From Alkanindiges sp. (GTDB lineage: Bacteria; Pseudomonadota; Gammaproteobacteria; Pseudomonadales; Moraxellaceae): DNA of 8,828 bases. This document shows, piece by piece, positions 1 through 6,236 of this stretch (positions are counted from its first letter, which is position 1; the number at the start of each line of letters is the position of its first letter). Under the pieces are notes generated by a model, which saw only the letters and a list, made by a program, of their open reading frames with translations, made no database searches and was not told the DNA's origin. The stretch lies in assembly GCA_030152125.1 (NCBI GenBank), contig JASLIR010000148.1, forward strand, positions 1 through 8,828. The letters run 5' to 3'. Made by a program: the position numbers and the translations under genes.

Positions 1-1
1 G

Positions 2-877
2 GTGGGCTATCAGGGCAGTCTGTATGTGCCGGTGTTGCGCGACTATCCGGAAACCATCTTTGGCGGCGTACTTGAAACTACCGCCGAATATCGTGACCCA
101 GCGGTGCAGCAGTTAATTAATAAGGATGGCTGGATGCTGTGGCCATTGATTCCCTTTGCCGACCAGACCCCCAACCTGGAACTGGCTGTGCCATTGCCAG
201 CTCCGCCAAATGCACAGAACTGGCTGGGTACCGATGACCAGGGCCGTGATGTGCTGGCCCGTGTACTATACGGTTTACGCGTTTCCTTGCTGTTTGGCAT
301 CCTGCTTACCGCTGCTTCGGCCGCCATTGGCATTGTGGTGGGGGCTATTCAGGGCTATTACGGCGGCTGGGTGGATTTGATTGGGCAACGCATCCTGGAA
401 GTGTGGGGTGGTTTGCCCATGCTGTTTATGGTGATGATTCTGGTCAGCATGTTTACTCCCAGTGTGTACTGGCTGTTCTTAATCATGCTGCTGTTTGGCT
501 GGCCTGCACTGGTCGGCCTGGTCCGTGCCGAATTTTTGCGTGCCAGGAACCTGGACTATGTGAAAGCAGCCCGGGCCTTGGGCGTGAAGGATTCGTCCAT
601 TATGTTCCGGCATATTTTGCCCAATGCCATTAGCTCCAGTTTGTCGCAAGTTCCCTTTTTGCTGACCGCCAGTATTGTGTCGCTGACCGCACTGGATTTC
701 CTGGGCTATGGCTTGCCGCCTCAGTCGGCCTCACTGGGTGAGTTGCTGGAACAGGGTAAAAATAACCTGGATGCAGTATGGCTGATTTTAACCGGCTTCT
801 TTGTGATGGCGCTGGTGTTGTCTTTACTGGTTTATATTGGGGAGGCAGCGCGTGATGCATTCGATCCAAGACGCTAA
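2..877 (+). CDS. yejE: Peptide/microcin C ABC transporter permease YejE (5'-truncated by window edge)
   Basis: Inner-membrane permease subunit of the YejABEF ABC importer, which in E. coli takes up oligopeptides and the peptide-nucleotide antibiotic microcin C. The visible 291 codons match YejE from the periplasmic segment onward: the YQGSLYVPVLRDYPE and KDGWMLWPLIPF stretches resemble E. coli YejE recalled from memory, which is about 340 aa, so roughly 50 N-terminal residues including the first membrane helix lie upstream of the window. The GTG at base 2 is therefore just an internal valine codon. Seen here: NWLGTDDQGRDVLARVLYG (73-91), typical of OppC/DppC-type permeases; membrane segments at about 94-117, 138-152, 155-175, 218-237 and 259-280; and the EAA coupling loop AARALGV...RHILP (189-207) that docks on the ATPase. 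The stop overlaps the start of yejF by 23 bp, implying translational coupling. yejA and yejB would be expected upstream. Confidence 0.93.
   Translation: MGYQGSLYVPVLRDYPETIFGGVLETTAEYRDPAVQQLINKDGWMLWPLIPFADQTPNLELAVPLPAPPNAQNWLGTDDQGRDVLARVLYGLRVSLLFGILLTAASAAIGIVVGAIQGYYGGWVDLIGQRILEVWGGLPMLFMVMILVSMFTPSVYWLFLIMLLFGWPALVGLVRAEFLRARNLDYVKAARALGVKDSSIMFRHILPNAISSSLSQVPFLLTASIVSLTALDFLGYGLPPQSASLGELLEQGKNNLDAVWLILTGFFVMALVLSLLVYIGEAARDAFDPRR
839..845 (+). promoter_or_regulatory. Ribosome binding site of yejF
   Basis: GGGGAGG lies inside the end of yejE, 9 nt before the ATG at 855. It favours the ATG over the upstream in-frame TTG (837) and GTG (852), and gives a 529-aa protein, which is the length I recall for E. 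coli YejF. Confidence 0.75.
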
Positions 878-2444
878 GCAGGCTGCTGACGTGGTACTGT
901 CAGTCGCACATTTATCGGTTAAAGCGGACCAGCAGGTGCTGGTACAGGATTTAAGTTTTAGCCTGAAAGCAGGCGAAACCATTGCCATCGTGGGTGAAAG
1001 TGGTTCCGGTAAATCGGTATCTTCACTGGCGTTGCTGGGCTTGTTACCGGATAGCCTGACCGTGAGCGGCGAGGCACATTTTGGTCAGCAGTCCTTGCTG
1101 GGCAACACACAGGGGCAATGGCGGGCTATTCGTGGTAAAAAAATTGCCATGATTTTTCAGGAGCCAATGACGGCACTGAATCCCCTGCATAAAGTTGAAA
1201 AGCAGATTGGTGAAATGCTGCTGTATGCCGGTTTAAGCAAACAGCAGGTTCGTGCCAAAGTGATTGACCTGTTAAACCAGGTGGGCATTCCTGAACCGGA
1301 AAAGAAGCTGTTACGTTATCCGCATGAGCTTTCCGGTGGGCAGCGCCAGCGGGTTATGATTGCCATGGCACTGGCGCAGGACCCGGATATACTGATAGCA
1401 GATGAGCCTACCACTGCGCTGGATGTCACGCTGCAACAGCAGGTGCTCAATCTGCTTAAATCCTTACAGGCCAGCCGCCGTATGGCGATGATTCTGGTTA
1501 GTCATGATCTGAATCTGGTCAAGCGCTATAGTGACCAGGTGATTGTGATGCAAAAGGGTGTGGTTAAGGAACAGGGTGCCACGCAGCTTATTTTTGAGCA
1601 GGCACAGGATGATTACACCAAACATTTGCTTAATCATGATTTTGGACAGGCGATTAGTATTGCTGATTCCGGTGCGCTGCTGACGCTGGATCAGGTGGCG
1701 GTCCGTTTTCCGATTAAAGCCGGTATTTTAAATCGTACAGTGGATTATGTGAATGCTGTTGCACCACTGGACTTAACGGTAGGCAAAGGCGAGTCGGTTG
1801 GTGTGGTTGGTGAAAGCGGATCGGGCAAAACCTCGCTGGCTTTGGCCTTGGCACGCCTGATTAACAGTGAAGGCAGCATCGTGCTGAATGGTAGCAGCCT
1901 GACTGGCCTGAGCGAAAACCAGTTACGTCCCTTACGCAGCCAGTTCCAGATTGTGTTTCAGGACCCGTTTAGCAGCCTGAACCCGCGCCTGAGTGTGGAG
2001 CAGATTGTAGGAGAAGGGGTAAGCCGTCTTATTCCTGATAAAAAAGCCCGCCGGGTTGCCGTGGAGCAGGTGTTACAAAAGGTTGAGTTACCGGCTGACT
2101 TTGCAGATCGCTATCCGCACCAGTTATCCGGTGGCCAGCGCCAGCGGGTGGCGGTGGCGCGTGCCCTGATTATGCAGCCTAAACTGCTGATTCTGGATGA
2201 GCCAACGTCGGCGCTGGATCGTTCCACCCAGCGTAACCTGGTGACCCTGTTGCGTAAAATCCAGCAGGAAGAGCAGATTAGCTATTTGTTTATCAGCCAT
2301 GACCTGGCAGTCGTGCGGGCCTTATGCCAGCGTGTGCTGGTATTGCGGCATGGCAAGCTGGTGGAGCTTAGCGATACCGAGACACTGTTTAGTGCGCCTC
2401 AGGCTGACTATACCAGGGCGCTGATTGAAGCCGCTTATGCATGA
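855..2444 (+). CDS. yejF: Peptide/microcin C ABC transporter duplicated ATPase YejF
   Basis: Cytoplasmic ATPase that powers the YejABEF peptide importer. One 529-aa chain carries two complete ABC nucleotide-binding domains, the arrangement characteristic of YejF/GsiA-type proteins. Domain 1: Walker A GESGSGKS (47-54), Q-loop in IFQEP (about 101-104), signature LSGGQRQR (159-166), Walker B ILIADE (179-184), H-loop SHD (216-218). Domain 2: Walker A GESGSGKT (319-326), Q-loop in VFQDP, signature LSGGQRQR (424-431), Walker B LLILDE (444-449), SHD (481-483). Every catalytic motif is intact in both halves, so both sites should hydrolyse ATP. Each domain is followed by the DYTKHLL or DYTRALIEA stretch typical of oligopeptide ATPases. 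It overlaps yejE and is almost certainly cotranscribed with it. I see no hairpin terminator in the 63 bp after the stop. Confidence 0.95.
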   Translation: MHSIQDAKQAADVVLSVAHLSVKADQQVLVQDLSFSLKAGETIAIVGESGSGKSVSSLALLGLLPDSLTVSGEAHFGQQSLLGNTQGQWRAIRGKKIAMIFQEPMTALNPLHKVEKQIGEMLLYAGLSKQQVRAKVIDLLNQVGIPEPEKKLLRYPHELSGGQRQRVMIAMALAQDPDILIADEPTTALDVTLQQQVLNLLKSLQASRRMAMILVSHDLNLVKRYSDQVIVMQKGVVKEQGATQLIFEQAQDDYTKHLLNHDFGQAISIADSGALLTLDQVAVRFPIKAGILNRTVDYVNAVAPLDLTVGKGESVGVVGESGSGKTSLALALARLINSEGSIVLNGSSLTGLSENQLRPLRSQFQIVFQDPFSSLNPRLSVEQIVGEGVSRLIPDKKARRVAVEQVLQKVELPADFADRYPHQLSGGQRQRVAVARALIMQPKLLILDEPTSALDRSTQRNLVTLLRKIQQEEQISYLFISHDLAVVRALCQRVLVLRHGKLVELSDTETLFSAPQADYTRALIEAAYA

Positions 2445-2507
2445 TAAGGGCTGATGTTCGGGTTTGGATAGTGTACTGAATAGAATAGTGCATCGCGGAG
2501 CGGGATA

Positions 2508-2711
2508 ATGGATACAGCCACACTGTTACTTGGTCTGGTATTTAGTTGTATTGGCTTTGCTTATTTCCTGTATGGGCGTAAGCAGAAGCAAGCGCTGCCA
2601 TTTGCCTGCGGTATCGGTTTAATGCTGTATCCTTATTTTATTAGCCATAAGCTGGGCTTGCTGGCCATAGGGGTGGTGCTTACACTGATCCCCCTGGTGG
2701 CCCGATTCTAA
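2508..2711 (+). CDS. Small inner-membrane protein of unknown function, 67 aa
   Basis: A short, very hydrophobic protein. Predicted membrane segments are residues 4-22, about 31-45 and 48-65, with a basic loop GRKQKQ (23-28) that by the positive-inside rule should face the cytoplasm. The start is supported by GGAG at 2497-2500, 7 nt before the ATG. From memory, small proteins of this kind occur in many beta- and gammaproteobacteria, sometimes labelled 'amino acid transport protein', but I know of no experimental function and would not transfer that name. It begins 63 bp after yejF on the same strand with no visible terminator between, so it may be the last gene of the yej transcript. A functional link to peptide uptake is only positional. 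Confidence 0.78.
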   Translation: MDTATLLLGLVFSCIGFAYFLYGRKQKQALPFACGIGLMLYPYFISHKLGLLAIGVVLTLIPLVARF

Positions 2712-2811
2712 AAAATATCCACTGCCACAATCGTTTATTCATGCGGGGCAGCCAGTCCATTTTCACAGAAACATCCAACTCTCACAAAAACATAACACTT
2801 GTATTTCCAGT

Positions 2812-2840
2812 TAAACCATCCTAGCCTTGGTTTAGTTTTT
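2812..2840 (+). terminator. AT-rich hairpin with T-run between the small membrane gene and the PLD gene
   Basis: TAAACCA (2812-2818) and TGGTTTA (2828-2834) form a perfect 7-bp dyad with a 9-nt loop, followed by GTTTTTATT. It has the layout of an intrinsic terminator and would end the upstream yej-side transcript about 120 nt after its last stop. The stem is weak (two G-C pairs) and lies only 26 bp before the next ATG, so it could instead be an operator or leader hairpin for the PLD gene. The rest of the 149-bp gap (2712-2860) shows no convincing promoter. Confidence 0.4.
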
Positions 2841-2860
2841 ATTAGGTAGCAGAATAGTAG

Positions 2861-4336
2861 ATGCGGGTTTTTCGGTATTTGCAGACCAGATATCACTGGA
2901 CAAAAAAACAGATGTTTTTAGGTATTGTGTTGCTGTGGCTGTTGGCATATGTTGCCTCAGCCGTGTTTCAGGCCTATAAGCCGCTGCCAGAGGGTTTAAG
3001 TGCCGCCACGCCGCTTAGAAAGGCCGAACAACTGACTTTTCTGGCCGATTATACCTATCTGGACCCACAGGGTAAGCGCCAGAAACAGCAGCAGATTTTT
3101 GATCAGGCCATTAGCATGATTACCGGTGCCAAGCGCCTGATTGTGATGGATATGTTCCTGTTTAATAATTATGTGGGCGCCTCTACACAGCAGCAGCGCC
3201 CACTGGCCGAGCAGGTAACACAGGCTTTGCTGGCGCAAAAACGCCTATACCCGGACATGACGGTGGTGGTGATTACCGACCCGATTAATAGCGTGTATGG
3301 CGGACAGCACAACCAGCAGTTAAACGCGTTACGTGCCGGTGGTGTGGCAGTGGTGGAAACCAATTTATTGCCCCTGCGTGCCTCCAACCCCTTATGGTCA
3401 GGTTTCTGGTATATCTGTTGCCAGTGGATGGGCAATAATCCACAGGGTGGCTGGCTGCCCAATGCGCTGGGACCAGATAAAATTACCCTGCGCAGCTATT
3501 TCAGCCTGTTTAACTTTAAAGCCAACCACCGTAAAACACTGGTCACTGATTCGGATCAGGGCTGGCAGGCACTGGTGACTTCCGCCAATCCACATGACGC
3601 CAGTAGCTGGCATGATAACGTAGCCTTAACCTTTTCCGGTCAGGCGGCACTGGATGTACTGGAAACCGAGCGTGCAGTGGCCAGGCTTTCGGAACACGAT
3701 GTACCTGTTATCTTGATTGGAGCTGCCGTTGCACCTACTGCAGCCCACGACACACAGCTTCAGGTGCTGACAGAAGCCAAAATCCGTGATGCCTTGCTGA
3801 ATAGCATCAACACCGCGGTAAAAGGCGACCAACTGGATATTGCAGTCTTTTACCTTTCACACCGGGACATTATTCAGGCTATCAAGCAGGCGCATGCACG
3901 CGGGGTACAGGTGCGGCTGGTGCTGGACCCGAATGAGGATGCCTTTGGCCATAAGAAAAATGGCATTCCAAACCGTCAGGTAGCGCATGAGCTGATACAG
4001 GCCGGAGTGGCCATACGCTGGTGTGATACGCATGGCGAGCAGTGCCATAGCAAAATGCTGATTAAAAAGACCGCTGCGGGGCAGGCTGAGCTGATTCTGG
4101 GTTCTGCCAATTACACGCGCCGTAACCTGGATGACCTGAACCTGGAAACCAATGTGCGGGTGCTGGCAAAAGCGGATGCCACGGTGGTTTTGCAGGCTGC
4201 CAGCTACTTTGAGCGGGTATGGAGCAACCAGAATGGCGAGCGCTTTAGTGTGGATTATGCGCAGTACCGCGATGATTCATCGCTTAAATACTGGTGGTAT
4301 CGCTTTAGTGAATGGAGTGGACTGTCTACCTTTTAG
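2861..4336 (+). CDS. Membrane-anchored phospholipase D-superfamily protein (cardiolipin synthase-like)
   Basis: A 491-aa protein with one N-terminal membrane segment (about 18-37) after a basic RYHWTKKQ stretch, suggesting an anchor with signal-like topology. It has two PLD half-domains. The first HKD motif is HRKTLVTD (H223, K225, D230) followed by TSANPHDAS (240-248). The second is HSKMLIKK (H396, K398) followed by GSANYTRRNLDD (414-425). The His and Lys of both halves and the following S-A-N are present, so the two-histidine catalytic centre looks intact, but the Asp of the second motif is replaced by Lys. PLD-superfamily enzymes include cardiolipin and phosphatidylserine synthases, phospholipases and nucleases; the membrane anchor suggests phospholipid chemistry, but the substrate is not readable from sequence. 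The ribosome site is poor (AGG at 2844-2846, 14 nt from ATG), so the start is less certain than the frame. Confidence 0.85.
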   Translation: MRVFRYLQTRYHWTKKQMFLGIVLLWLLAYVASAVFQAYKPLPEGLSAATPLRKAEQLTFLADYTYLDPQGKRQKQQQIFDQAISMITGAKRLIVMDMFLFNNYVGASTQQQRPLAEQVTQALLAQKRLYPDMTVVVITDPINSVYGGQHNQQLNALRAGGVAVVETNLLPLRASNPLWSGFWYICCQWMGNNPQGGWLPNALGPDKITLRSYFSLFNFKANHRKTLVTDSDQGWQALVTSANPHDASSWHDNVALTFSGQAALDVLETERAVARLSEHDVPVILIGAAVAPTAAHDTQLQVLTEAKIRDALLNSINTAVKGDQLDIAVFYLSHRDIIQAIKQAHARGVQVRLVLDPNEDAFGHKKNGIPNRQVAHELIQAGVAIRWCDTHGEQCHSKMLIKKTAAGQAELILGSANYTRRNLDDLNLETNVRVLAKADATVVLQAASYFERVWSNQNGERFSVDYAQYRDDSSLKYWWYRFSEWSGLSTF

Positions 4337-4427
4337 GCAGATAGCTCGGACGCACGCATTGCATTTTTTGCATATCTGATAAATGCTAATCATGTGAGCG
4401 TATGTAATATCAACTCTTAAAAATAAT

Positions 4428-4471
4428 TAATGGAAGTGGTTTTGAAGACTAATGGAAGTGGTTTTGAAGAC
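4428..4471 (+). repeat. Perfect tandem direct repeat, 2 x 22 bp
   Basis: The unit begins TAATGGAAGTGG and ends TTTTGAAGAC. It occurs at 4428-4449 and again immediately at 4450-4471 with no mismatch. The copies lie between the PLD stop and the first terminator. Two units are too few and have no spacer, so this is not a CRISPR. It could be a replication-slippage duplication, a two-site protein-binding element (22 bp is about two helical turns), or part of a short transcript ending at the following terminator. Confidence 0.95.
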
Positions 4472-4504
4472 TTAAGCCTTGTATCTCCAAACTACGTCAA
4501 AAAC

Positions 4505-4531
4505 TGCCTTCACTTGTGAAGGCAATTTTTT
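4505..4531 (+). terminator. Intrinsic terminator downstream of the PLD gene (possibly bidirectional)
   Basis: TGCCTTCAC (4505-4513) pairs perfectly with GTGAAGGCA (4516-4524); the innermost pairs probably open to form the loop. A run of six T (4526-4531) follows, continued by CTTTTT. On the opposite strand the stem is followed by GTTTTTGACG read in the minus direction, so it may also act against minus-strand transcription. It sits about 170 nt beyond the PLD stop. Confidence 0.88.
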
Positions 4532-4706
4532 CTTTTTATTAAATAGCAATTACATTTTTTATAAGAACCAAAATTCTTGAAGATTGGGATAAGTGCTTAT
4601 TCGCAATAAAAATTACCAGGCCAAAGCATTAAGACCCCCTTCATATCTCAATGCTTAAGCCCGGTATCGTACATGTATGTCATCACGACAAATAGGTGAC
4701 GATAAG

Positions 4707-4745
4707 CTCTTTAAAAAGGCTGAGTGAGGTGGCCTTTTTAGAGAG
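4707..4745 (-). terminator. Long bidirectional terminator hairpin downstream of the lectin-toxin gene
   Basis: CTCTTTAAAAAGGC (4707-4720) pairs with GCCTTTTTAGAGAG (4732-4745) over 14 positions with one T-G wobble, around an 11-nt loop. The A/T runs in the stem give a U-tract after the GC core in either direction. It lies about 73 nt past the stop of the minus-strand gene and would also block plus-strand read-through into it. Confidence 0.8.
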
Positions 4746-4817
4746 GATTAACAAGTTATTGTTCTCTTGTGAACCATCATCATTATTATTTCCCCTAAAG
4801 CATCACTGCTAGTCGGA

Positions 4818-5795
4818 TTAGGCCACCAGTTGATAGTGTTCCACCGGCTGGGTGCTGGACTGGATGTCCAGGGTGACCGGGTCCTGCTTGATGTAGGTCA
4901 CTGTCAGGTCGTGCGAGTTAGAACCGGTGTACAGGCCATTGATAATGCCGGGAATGCGTGCGCCGGATTTCAGGATCAGGGTGCCGGTCATGGTGTACGG
5001 TACGCTGATGGTCGTTACGGTAGCGGCAATCAGTGCCACATACGTGGTGTTGGCAGGCACACTCACCGGGGTATTGAATGACCATGTTTTGCTGCGGGAG
5101 GTGGAGCCGTTCCAGGTATAGGTGTTGGTCACATCCAGCGACACGGTAATCTTGCCTTCGGCAATAAACGGGATGCCGGTTTTAAAGGAGGTGCTTACAC
5201 CCACTTTAACTGCCAGTGAGTCGGACCAGCCGGAGGTTTCGGTCACGGATTCCGAGCCACTGATACTGCTGGTCTGGGTTTGCGTGGTATTGTTGGTCAC
5301 GCTCTGGCGGTACAGGTCGGCCGGGGTGGTTTTAATGATTTTTGCCGAGATCACATCGTAATCAATTGCAGAAATTTCAATGTCCACTACCGGGTCGGTT
5401 GCCATGCTTGCCCAGACAAAGCCCTGATTGTCATTAGGGCTGGTGCCTTTGTAAACGCACAGGTTGCCGTCATCCTGTAGTACGGCAAAGTAGGCCTGAA
5501 CTGCCTGGCTTTGTTTGAGTGACCCCCACACAAAGCCCTGACGGGCATCTGGCGTGCCTTTGTAGACACACAGGTTGCCATCGCCCTGCATCACGGTAAA
5601 ATAGTTGCCGCTGGCCTGGGCCTGGCTTAGTGCACCCCATAAAAAGCCTTTTTGGGCTGCCGGGCCTGCACCACGGTATACGCACAGGTTGCCATCGCCC
5701 TGCATGATGGCAAAGAATGCACGGTTGTTGGAAACAAGATAATCATTGGTTGCCAGAATCTGGTTCAGGGCAATAAAAGTGCCTTTATTTGACAT
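4818..5795 (-). CDS. Bulb-type lectin / aerolysin-like (ETX/MTX2-type) pore-forming toxin candidate
   Basis: A 325-aa two-part protein. Residues about 1-130 carry three bulb-lectin repeats with sugar-site motifs QGDGNLCVY (32-40), QGDGNLCVY (70-78) and QDDGNLCVY (107-115), each followed by a GFLWG/GFVWG/GFVWAS turn; this lectin class typically binds mannose. Residues about 145-305 look like the membrane-inserting module of aerolysin/epsilon-toxin/natterin-type proteins: Ser/Thr-rich strands (168-192), the hallmark VGVSTSFKTGIPFIAEGK (198-215), the aromatic TYTWNGSTSRSKTWSF strand (225-240), PVSVPANTTYVAL (243-255) and VPYTMTG (265-271). By family knowledge, the lectin would direct binding to glycans and the second module would oligomerise into a beta-barrel pore. 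I chose the ATG at 5795, which has AGGA 8 nt upstream, not the longer frame opening at 5873, which has no matching signal. No signal peptide is visible. It is monocistronic and divergent from the STAND gene. The role could be insecticidal, anti-eukaryotic or defensive; the target is unknown. Confidence 0.87.
   Translation of the reverse strand: MSNKGTFIALNQILATNDYLVSNNRAFFAIMQGDGNLCVYRGAGPAAQKGFLWGALSQAQASGNYFTVMQGDGNLCVYKGTPDARQGFVWGSLKQSQAVQAYFAVLQDDGNLCVYKGTSPNDNQGFVWASMATDPVVDIEISAIDYDVISAKIIKTTPADLYRQSVTNNTTQTQTSSISGSESVTETSGWSDSLAVKVGVSTSFKTGIPFIAEGKITVSLDVTNTYTWNGSTSRSKTWSFNTPVSVPANTTYVALIAATVTTISVPYTMTGTLILKSGARIPGIINGLYTGSNSHDLTVTYIKQDPVTLDIQSSTQPVEHYQLVA
5406..5735 (-). repeat. Three tandem bulb-lectin repeats inside the toxin gene
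   Basis: Three units with a period of 38 then 37 codons (residues about 21-130). The repetition is visible in DNA: a 23-nt stretch, CACAGGTTGCC...CTGCAT on the plus strand, is identical at 5569-5591 and 5683-5705, and a diverged copy starts at 5458. Units 1 and 2 are therefore closer at this core than unit 3, whose motif has QDDG in place of QGDG. Confidence 0.88.
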
Positions 5796-5803
5796 GCTGT
5801 ATA

Positions 5804-5807
5804 TCCT
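5804..5807 (-). promoter_or_regulatory. Ribosome binding site of the lectin-toxin gene
   Basis: On the minus strand AAAAAGGA precedes the ATG at 5795 with 8 nt between AGGA and the start. This decides the start at MSNKGTF over the 26-codon longer reading frame. Confidence 0.75.
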
Positions 5808-5827
5808 TTTTGTGTCGGGTTTGGTTA

Positions 5828-5844
5828 TTATCAGTCGCTGATAA
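5828..5844. promoter_or_regulatory. Perfect 17-bp palindrome, candidate operator of the lectin-toxin gene
   Basis: TTATCAGTCGCTGATAA has 7-bp arms around a 3-bp centre and sits 33 bp upstream of the toxin start. Read on the minus strand it overlaps GATAAT, a plausible -10 hexamer, although the matching -35 is poor. Position and symmetry suit a dimeric regulator such as a helix-turn-helix protein. It could also fold as a short hairpin in the toxin mRNA leader. Which regulator binds cannot be told from sequence. Confidence 0.45.
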
Positions 5845-5970
5845 ATCGCTGGAAAAAAATGCAGCCGCCGCACGCGTTGTATTGTTTTTCATTGATTTCT
5901 GGCGATATTTTGATGATGTCGCCATCAGCTCCGATGTCCCTGACTATAGACCCAATCCGCTGTTGTGCCA

Positions 5971-5995
5971 GTATCAGTTTGGGATCATTTGATAC
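5971..5995. promoter_or_regulatory. Second TATCA/TGATA dyad, candidate operator
   Basis: GTATCA (5971-5976) and TGATAC (5990-5995) form an inverted repeat with a 13-bp spacer. It shares the TATCA core with the palindrome at 5828-5844, so both could be sites for one protein. Short arms of this kind arise readily by chance, hence low confidence. Confidence 0.25.
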
Positions 5996-6225
5996 CGCGT
6001 AGCCTGGTACCCTGTTTTAAGCCGGTCCACCAACCCAAGGCGGATGCTGACCGGGCTTGTGGTATTGTTGCAGCATGCAGGCATGGCAATTTAAGCTGCT
6101 AACTGTCATACAAAAGCAAAGGCATACAGCAGGCGGATATGCTTAACTGCTGGATCATAAAAAATGCTGTTGAGACAGGTGATTTGTCGGATGCTCAGTT
6201 ACAGGGAAATATGGCCGTACTATTC

Positions 6226-6229
6226 AGGA
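6226..6229 (+). promoter_or_regulatory. Ribosome binding site that selects the STAND gene start
   Basis: AGGA ends 1 nt before an ATG at 6231 and 7 nt before a second in-frame ATG at 6237. Only the second has normal spacing, so the protein probably starts MLGACEDD. The nearest upstream in-frame stop is TGA at 6180-6182, and there is no other start codon between. Confidence 0.6.
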
Positions 6230-6236
6230 AATGCTT

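Larger units (their letters stand above)
4337..4817. other. Convergent, AT-rich intergenic region with no gene recognised
   Basis: This 481-bp gap separates the PLD gene (plus strand) from the lectin-toxin gene (minus strand), whose 3' ends face each other. It holds a 22-bp tandem duplication (4428-4471), a strong terminator right after it (4505-4531) and a second, longer terminator hairpin (4707-4745). The part from about 4538 to 4680 is noticeably richer in A and T than the flanking genes and has only a weak dyad, AGCATT...AATGCT around 4624-4656. I see no tRNA or start-and-RBS pair for a small protein. The base composition change would fit the edge of an acquired segment, but no integrase or clear att repeat supports that. 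Confidence 0.7.
5796..6236. other. Divergent intergenic region with several dyads and no gene recognised
   Basis: This 441-bp region lies between the starts of the minus-strand toxin gene and the plus-strand STAND gene and must hold promoters for both. It contains the palindrome at 5828-5844, the dyad at 5971-5995, an imperfect hairpin AAGCCGGTC (6019-6027) / GACCGGGCTT (6049-6058) with one bulged G and a 21-nt loop, and CAGCAG (6127-6132) / CTGCTG (6147-6152). No open frame here has a convincing start and coding character. The best plus-strand promoter guess is TTGTCG (6184-6189) with AAATAT (6207-6212) at 17-bp spacing, which is weak. The length leaves room for long leaders or an unrecognised small RNA. 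Confidence 0.6.

Noticed and set aside
2..877. GTG at base 2 as the true start of yejE
   Set aside because: The aligned family has about 50 more residues including the first membrane helix, so the gene starts before the window.
4341..4379. CAGATA...TATCTG dyad with an internal T-run just after the PLD stop as a terminator
   Set aside because: The stem is 6 bp and AT-rich with a loop of about 27 nt; the hairpin at 4505 is far better.
4361..4408. Promoter for a small RNA before the 22-bp repeats (TGTAAT at 4403-4408)
   Set aside because: The -10-like hexamer is fair but there is no acceptable -35 at 16-18 bp spacing.
4428..4471. Tandem repeat as a CRISPR or iteron array
   Set aside because: Only two units with no spacers, no cas gene, no replication protein gene and no further copies in the window.
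5796..5873. N-terminal extension of the lectin-toxin (start at 5873)
   Set aside because: The extension lacks a good ribosome site, resembles no signal peptide and spans the perfect palindrome; the ATG at 5795 has a well-placed AGGA.
5789..5992. Plus-strand 67-codon frame at the start of the divergent intergenic region
   Set aside because: It begins inside the toxin start region, has no Shine-Dalgarno site, and its product shows no coherent domain or membrane pattern.
6184..6212. TTGTCG-N17-AAATAT as the STAND gene promoter
   Set aside because: Only about four of six and three of six consensus matches; not strong enough to list as a feature.
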